Assembly (NCBI RefSeq): GCF_000003605.2
Contig: NW_003126387.1
Span: forward strand, 206,429-231,366
DNA length: 24,938 nt
DNA from: Saccoglossus kowalevskii
Taxonomy: Eukaryota; Hemichordata; Enteropneusta; Harrimaniidae
Reading direction: 5' to 3'
Part shown: piece after piece, positions 21,701-24,938 of the stretch
Numbering within the stretch: the first letter of the stretch is position 1
Layout of the letters: each line of letters opens with the position of its first letter
Notes under the pieces: model-generated
What the model was told of the DNA's origin: nothing
The model's database searches: none
The model's input: the letters and a program-made list of their open reading frames with translations, nothing else
Translations under genes and position numbers: made by a program

Positions 21701-22054
21701 TCACCAGCCGAGGCCTGTATATTTGGCAACTCACTAACAGTCTATGGGGTCAATCAATGACCACCGGAAGTCGTGCGATGTTGATGATCGATTCAATGAT
21801 ATGTTTACAGGGGCGTGCTATTTCGCATTTTATTTAGTAACAGTTCCATTGGATGAATATTTGAGTAATTTAACAAAATGAATCTTTACAATCACAATCG
21901 ATAGCTGACCGAGTCATAGCATACGTCAACATCCCGATAGTCCCCTGACAAATCACTTACCGATACAACTTGTTCCACCATTTACACTCGAATACACAGC
22001 CACTGGACTGGCTACTAGAAGTAGTAACATCGCGACATACATAGTGGAATTCAT
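9631..22054 (-). CDS. AOAH: Acyloxyacyl hydrolase, copy 2 (start present, usual last exon not found)
   Basis: Paralogue of copy 1, convergent with it. Coding exons in transcription order: 22054-21961, 21338-21243, 20076-20016, 19889-19727, 19052-18985, 18268-18196, 18012-17942, 17819-17771, 15848-15705, 15619-15550, 15194-15164, 14535-14453, 13997-13961, 13777-13703, 12941-12866, 10760-10545, 10405-10303, 9800-9724. They total 529 codons in one frame. Start: ATG at 22054, followed by a hydrophobic signal (MYVAMLLLLVASPVAVYS). An in-frame ATG at 22138 would put 28 polar residues before the signal, so I prefer 22054. Saposin cysteines fall at residues 30, 33, 59, 70, 95 and 101, the standard six. 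Ser254 is in VLGDSGAAHFH (human nucleophile Ser263); Asp523 and His526 are in VDGFHP. After codon 529 there is a good donor (GTAAGT), but no exon for the usual end (LGKENP...GDQGGH) could be found down to 7653. If unspliced, the frame runs 30 more residues, rich in Ser/Thr/Pro/His, to a stop at 9631, giving 559 residues. Whether it is a working enzyme is unknown. Confidence 0.9.
9904..10241. mobile_element. 338-bp MITE-like element with 19-bp terminal inverted repeats
   Basis: Left end TCTGTTATCCTCGGGGGCG (9904-9922). The right end (10223-10241) is its reverse complement with one mismatch. The element is more GC-rich than its surroundings and sits in the copy 2 intron between the exons ending at 10303 and starting at 9800. 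Two overlapping minus-strand frames inside it (10082-10267 and 9813-10253) look like by-products of its GC content. I could not see a clear target-site duplication. Confidence 0.65.
10275..10301. repeat. (ATAAT)n-type microsatellite next to a splice donor
   Basis: About five units of ATAAT. It begins within two or three bases of the copy 2 donor at 10302-10301 (GCAG|GTATTA on the minus strand). Confidence 0.8.
10761..12865 (-). other. Largest intron of copy 2 (about 2.1 kb)
   Basis: AT-rich. It contains a run of eleven or so Gs near 12068, a (GA)n run near 12185-12201 and T-rich low-complexity sequence near 12415-12475. The minus-strand frame at 10964-11212 is hydrophobic but has no recognisable motif. 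I found no exon or complete element. Confidence 0.5.
13030..13690 (+). mobile_element. 3' remnant of a non-LTR retrotransposon (LINE), interrupted by a MITE
   Basis: In plus-strand frames the sequence reads LPIDYRISYFL and MYKATNGLAPLY, then after an interruption ISEMFSPISQTHKYSTRSS and FRYRGVTLWNNLPPHIRNS. These are the end-of-ORF2 motifs of CR1/L2/Rex-type LINEs (…VYKALNGLAP…, …YNTR…, …F.YRG..LWN.LP..IR.S). The tail is AT-rich (TTTAAATAAAGTGTTAAATAATTGAATAAAAA-like, ending near 13690). Frames shift between the pieces, so it is dead. It ends about ten bases from the donor of the copy 2 exon at 13777-13703. Confidence 0.8.
13135..13342. mobile_element. 208-bp MITE nested in the LINE remnant
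   Basis: It begins TATACTGTAAAA and ends TTTTACAGTATA, a perfect 12-base inverted pair. The inner parts are still related (CTAAT..TTCACT.GGTTT.AATTT.GCT on both arms). The outermost TA on each side suits a TA target-site duplication. It splits the LINE coding sequence between GLAPL and ISEMF, so it inserted after the LINE. Confidence 0.75.
14168..14415. mobile_element. hAT-like non-autonomous element
   Basis: The left end is CAGTGGCGGCGGTACATG and the right end carries GTGCCGCCGCTTATG, so the inner 12-13 bases pair with about three mismatches. CAGTGGCGG is a common start of hAT-superfamily elements. The interior has a G-run and GGGGGAGCATGCCCCC, a self-complementary motif seen in many such elements. 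TTAGA is found just outside both ends, possibly part of a worn target-site duplication. It lies in the copy 2 intron between the exons 14535-14453 and 13997-13961. Confidence 0.55.
15501..15525. repeat. Short perfect hairpin with CCAAT-box arms
   Basis: ATTGGGCGG, seven bases, then CCGCCCAAT. The arms pair perfectly over nine bases and each contains a CCAAT/ATTGG motif next to a GC box. It lies within a copy 2 intron. Confidence 0.7.
15933..16158. repeat. GC-rich minisatellite, ~28-bp unit, about eight copies
   Basis: The unit resembles GGTATGGTACCCCTCGCCCAA plus GCTCC. Copies near 16020-16150 are 28 bases apart and differ by a few bases; the first ones are more worn. It sits in the 1.9-kb copy 2 intron between 17771 and 15848 and starts about 85 bases upstream, on the minus strand, of the nucleophile exon. 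Open frames through it (15832-16155 and 15890-16174 on the minus strand, 15957-16244 on the plus strand) are repeat translations. Confidence 0.85.
16241..16653. mobile_element. MITE with TTAA target site and perfect inverted ends
   Basis: The left end reads TTAA-GGTAGAAGCC (16241-16254) and the right end GGCTTCTACC-TTAA (16640-16653). TTAA duplications are typical of piggyBac and Kolobok superfamilies. The interior is AT-rich, with the palindrome GCATAATTTTAATTATGC near 16300, and has no transposase. It follows directly after the 28-bp minisatellite. Confidence 0.75.
16654..17345 (-). other. Intron stretch of copy 2, no element defined
   Basis: It contains an eight-base inverted pair, CTCAGGTG (16940-16947) and CACCTGAG (16969-16976), and a Lys/Thr-rich minus-strand frame (16977-17246) with no family resemblance. 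I see no exon. Confidence 0.4.
17348..17714. mobile_element. ~367-bp inverted-repeat element
   Basis: The left end is AAGCAAGGCTGATACTTGTAC. The right end is the reverse complement of AAGCAAGGTTGACACTTGCAC, three differences in 21. Further in, both arms keep GTGGCACG/GGCCACG-like and short CGTG-rich motifs. The interior repeats TTCGTGAACTAT and TCGTGAAC. GC content is higher than the flanks. It sits about 57 bases downstream, on the minus strand, of the copy 2 exon 17819-17771. Confidence 0.6.
18349..18968. repeat. 27-bp minisatellite, about 19 copies, interrupted once
   Basis: The unit is close to GGCGTCCGAAATATTGCC plus ATGTACAAT. About six worn copies lie at 18349-18528 and about thirteen at 18611-18968. 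It sits in the copy 2 intron between the exons 19052-18985 and 18268-18196, filling most of it. Because 27 is divisible by three, it opens long repetitive frames on both strands (for example VRNIAMCNG repeats). Two worn copies contain the palindrome TGACGTCA. Confidence 0.92.
18529..18610. mobile_element. Possible hAT-type end fragment inside the minisatellite
   Basis: The 82 bases that break the tandem array begin CACTGGCGGATCCAGAAATT and continue with a GGGGG run. That is how many hAT-superfamily elements start (CAGTGGCGGATCCAG...). No matching opposite end is present, so this is a remnant or a coincidence. Confidence 0.4.
19053..19726 (-). other. Copy 2 intron, nothing else seen
   Basis: A 674-base intron between the saposin-linker exon and the DICGMLPGLKQIC exon. 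It holds a short A/T run near 19611-19622. No element or gene was recognised. Confidence 0.5.
19935..19992. repeat. Tetranucleotide microsatellites (CAAA)n and (TAAA)n
   Basis: Consecutive CAAA and then TAAA/TGAA runs in the short copy 2 intron between exons 20076-20016 and 19889-19727. Confidence 0.8.
20180..20475. repeat. Three diverged ~105-135-bp units carrying X-box-like motifs
   Basis: Each unit has an ACCAAT/CTAAT start, an ATT-rich patch, AGATCTG or AATCTGG, then GTTGCCATGGAAAC (20219-20232), GTCACCATAGAAAC (20354-20367) or GTTGAAACGGAGAC (about 20459-20472). The first is a perfect match to the RFX-factor X-box palindrome. It lies in the 1.2-kb copy 2 intron between exons 21338-21243 and 20076-20016. 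Confidence 0.45.
20476..21242 (-). other. Rest of copy 2 intron 2
   Basis: No exon, element or gene was recognised in this stretch. Confidence 0.5.
21339..21960 (-). other. Copy 2 intron 1
   Basis: A 622-base intron between the signal-peptide exon and the first saposin exon. It has an (AAAAT)n run near 21370-21390 and a small GTCACCAGTGAC palindrome near 21474. The minus strand at about 21758 reads GGTGGTCATTGA, which by chance resembles the end of AOAH but is in the wrong place. Confidence 0.5.
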
Positions 22055-22630
22055 ACATGCACGGACTTTAATAACTGTCTTATAAATGTCCCCTGCTCGA
22101 CTGCTCAAACACGCGACCTTTGCACGGGTTTTTGTCACATTTGTAAATCTAAAAGATAATCTCCACGGCGTCTACGTGCTCACATGTCTGTCATATAAAA
22201 TGTTGTATTCAAATTTATCTTACATTACGTTGATTATATGCTATATTATATAAGTTAGAAAATCATACACGGACCCTGTATAGTAATAGTATGATACTAA
22301 ATACACAATTATTTGGCAGTTGATATTGCCAGTAACCCAGAGCCCCTTCCACACAACCTTATGCACGATTTATCGGCCATTTCGATGATTAATGTTGCAA
22401 GCCATGTGATTTGGATTTACTGACGACATGACAAGTTCCATGTTTTTTTTCCAAACTGTTTTATGTTCAAGCACAAGCAGAAAACAAACACAATGCTTCA
22501 ACTTTAAACATTCGACTGTACATGTTTAACAAGTGTTTATGTACGAGACATGTACACAAGCTCGGAGTATTACTTAAACTCTTTTCTCGAAAAACAGTTT
22601 TATTTTGAATTCTTTCAAAACATGCATGTA
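22055..22630 (-). promoter_or_regulatory. 5' UTR/promoter region of copy 2
   Basis: The region upstream of the start codon at 22054. I cannot place a TATA box or initiator with any confidence; TTTTATATG on the minus strand near 22193-22201 is the only AT-box-like motif close by. Confidence 0.25.
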
Positions 22631-22851
22631 TACACTGTAAAGCACTTTAATGTTTTATAAATAAAACACACTGTTTAAATTAAAAACATGTGAATTATAT
22701 TAATATGCATTTTAACCAAAACAGTAGAGTTGTAAAACAACTCATTTGCGATTAAAAAACACTTAATGTGTTTAATTATAAAACACTTAAAATAATTCTA
22801 ATGTGTGGACAAAAATGAGTCCAATTTTAAAACACTCGCATTTACAGTGTA
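22631..22851. mobile_element. 221-bp MITE upstream of copy 2
   Basis: It starts TACACTGTAAA (22631-22641) and ends TTTACAGTGTA (22841-22851), a perfect 11-base inverted pair; a TA target site is possible. The interior is rich in short AAAACAC / GTGTTTT motifs. Its ends resemble those of the 208-bp element at 13135, so the two may be cousins. Confidence 0.7.
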
Positions 22852-24600
22852 CGACTATAAGTAAAAGGAACGAGTCGGTTGAAGTATACGAGTCAATATA
22901 CGATGCGATGGTGAAGTATCTACACTAATGTTCAGCGTGTGGGTCAATTTCTGGCAGTTTTATTATCAAATCAAAGATACAATTGGAGAAATTTGAATAA
23001 ATGATTACGTAAATTAAACCACGATTAGTGTACATCAAATAAAGGAACAAATAAAAGCAAATTGTGTAGCATTGTGTAAAAAATGAAATTGGTTCAGAAA
23101 AATCTAATTCAGAGTAAATTAATTAATTTATAATTAATTACAACATTAAGAACATATGCCAAATAAAAAAAATATAAAAAAAGAATTGTAAATAGAGAAA
23201 TACTAAATTTAAAGCGGGAGGGTCGTCATCCCGTATGCACACCACACGCGAAAAACGCCAAGGCACCTGAGTTGACGTTTGTTTGTAAACAATGACACGC
23301 TATGTCCATCTGACGCATGCGCAAGTAACGACTCGCCCCTTCAAGTAAGCTCAGATTAGTGATAACAATACAATTTATTTATTTATTTATTTATTTATAC
23401 CATATGTTGTAAGTAAGCTGTGATCACGATCCAATGATAGAGAAACGTCGACAAGACTACAAATATGAGAGTTCTGTAGAAAACTTCACTTTATGATTGA
23501 CTGTAAAAAAAGTAAACAAGTGCCAGATTGTTAATAACCCCATATCCTACACATATAATAATAACGCCTTTCGTGACCACCATCGTTTATGAAAAATACC
23601 TCAAATTAATTGTTTTTCAATTTTATTTTGTTCACATTGTGCTGTATTGAAGATAGGCATAAAGACTGCGTCTCGTGTTTTTTCTTTATCTGCTCACAAA
23701 ATTTAAACTGCTCACAAAAACCACATTCCAGAATGAATGTGGAGCCGGAAATCTCGCAAAGCGTAACATCATATTTAGATTTCAGACGAAAAGATTGGTA
23801 ACCATTATGTATCAATCATTTTACAATTTTCTACCTACTTGTTAAAACAAAACTGATGCAAAGCAACTGTACAATGTAGATGGCATTATAACTATGTTAG
23901 ACAATGTATGGTTGACGACATATTTGTCAAGTTTAATTTGGTAATATAGTTTTCAATACCCTGTCAACATTTCAATGGAGACTTATTGTGCTATACGACA
24001 ACCGAGGTGGCTCACAATATGGCATTTTATAAAACTATTTATACAAATCATTTACATTTTGAAAATTCATTTTTATAACATAATCCCTTTTTGATAACCA
24101 TTATCGGTACTGAAGCCGATTTTTATTACCCACTTTAGTTTCATTGAACTGTTTTTATTTAAAAAAGCAACTGTTTAAATCCATTTTCGTTTTAAAAATC
24201 CATTTTAATTTTTTTTTTAATCAGTTTTCATTACATTTTTCAGAATATGGGAATAATATTAAGACAGACTTAGCAATGGAACAAGTCAACAAAACAGAGA
24301 AAGCAATAGCAAGAGTAACCTTGATTGCTGACACATAGGAAATCTTCAAGGTGCAGCAAATGTTTGTCAGAAGTAGAAAGTCAATGTGTAAAAGATGTAT
24401 TGCGCACTCTGAGGCCATTCCATTACAGTGAAGGAAGAAAGTACCATGTCATTAAAAAAGTGACAATGTCAGCATTTTACAATATTGAAGACTTGGATAC
24501 ACTCATGAGGCAAGTGATAGTGCGCCTATGTAGAAGGTCCAGTAATTTCAGTGGATAATGAGGAGGAAAAAGACTCTGAAATCGACAGTTTACCATATAT
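22852..24600. other. Intergenic region, AT-rich
   Basis: It includes an (ATTT)n microsatellite at about 23371-23398. Plus-strand frames at 24144-24338 and 24325-24558 overlap in different frames and show no recognised motif. I can support no gene here. Confidence 0.5.
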
Positions 24601-24654
24601 CTAAACTTCAATTGCTTGCAACAAAAACTTCTACAGTGGCTGATATAGTGCAAC

Positions 24655-24938
24655 AGATATAGTGTACATTCTGTGACTCATATCCTGTAGGTGACTGATA
24701 TAGTGTACCTCATGCGGTTCATATCCTGTAGTTGACTGACATGGTGTACCTTCTGTGGCTTATATCCTGTAGTTGACTGACATGGTGTACCTTCTGTAGC
24801 TTATATCCTGTAGTTGACTGACATAGTGTACCTTCTGTGGCTTATATCCTGTAGTTGACTGATATAGTGTACCTCATGCGGTTCATATCCTGTAGTTGAC
24901 TGACATGGTGTACCTTATGTGGCTCATATCCTGTAGTT
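24655..24938. repeat. 41-bp minisatellite running off the window
   Basis: The unit contains TGGTGTACCTTCTGTGGCTT and ATATCCTGTAGTTGACTGACA. The CCTGTAG core recurs at 24684, 24725 and then every 41 bases, about seven copies to the window edge. Copies alternate between GATATAGTG and GACATGGTG variants. Confidence 0.93.

Larger units (their letters stand above)
19727..22054 (-). other. Copy 2 exons 1-4: signal peptide and complete saposin domain
   Basis: Four exons build the small-subunit region. Exon 1 (22054-21961) holds the signal and the first Cys of the C-x2-C pair (TSCI). Exon 2 (21338-21243) has ACTASVSLVDQLALVH and RLCSFLP. Exon 3 (20076-20016) has DYKSVCKEFVSLAGP. Exon 4 (19889-19727) has LANGENPDTVCQALQVC and the linker PTCHMYPKP. 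The six-cysteine spacing matches saposin B domains, which bind and present lipid. In AOAH this part becomes the disulphide-linked small subunit and helps target the enzyme. Intron phases are 1, 1, 2 and 0. Confidence 0.88.

Noticed and set aside
21745-21775. Minus-strand GGTGGTCATTGA, resembling the AOAH C-terminal GGH-stop
   Set aside because: It lies between copy 2's first and second exons, and the preceding sequence does not encode FGDQ.
22055-22138. Upstream in-frame ATG for copy 2 at 22138
   Set aside because: It would place 28 polar and basic residues ahead of an otherwise normal signal peptide.
24144-24558. Two overlapping plus-strand frames near the window end
   Set aside because: They overlap in different frames, are AT-rich at the start and match no family that I know.

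Overview
The window looks like a piece of an invertebrate metazoan nuclear genome. It has AT-rich intergenic and intronic DNA, short exons (31-216 bp) with GT/AG borders, AATAAA polyadenylation signals, micro- and minisatellites, small inverted-repeat DNA elements (MITEs), and a decayed non-LTR retrotransposon. I cannot fix the phylum from sequence alone. There is no bacterial-style operon, rRNA, tRNA or CRISPR array that I can support.

The only clear genes are two paralogous acyloxyacyl hydrolase (AOAH) genes. AOAH is the saposin-plus-SGNH-lipase enzyme that removes secondary acyl chains from lipopolysaccharide. The genes lie tail to tail. Copy 1 is on the + strand (16 exons, 633..7652) and lacks its 5' end in this window: signal peptide and first half of the saposin domain are not seen. 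Copy 2 is on the - strand (18 coding exons, 22054 down to 9724 or 9631). It has its start codon, signal peptide, complete six-cysteine saposin domain and catalytic core, but I cannot find its last exon. Every comparable intron sits at the same place and phase in both copies, so they come from one duplication. The copies are very similar in the middle and diverge towards the 3' end of copy 2.

Layout: 1-632, 5' flank or intron of copy 1. 633-7652, copy 1, with a ~635 bp foldback element in its largest intron. 7653-9630, shared 3' region with polyA signals for both genes. 9631-22054, copy 2, whose introns hold at least five inverted-repeat elements, a LINE 3' remnant with a nested MITE, and two minisatellites (28 bp and 27 bp units). 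22055-24938, 5' flank of copy 2 with a 221 bp MITE, an ATTT microsatellite and a 41 bp tandem repeat running off the window.

Functionally the window reads as an innate-immunity or microbiota-lipid locus: two secreted LPS-deacylating enzymes, one (copy 1) with a conserved catalytic core and one (copy 2) with altered residues around the active site and an altered C-terminus.
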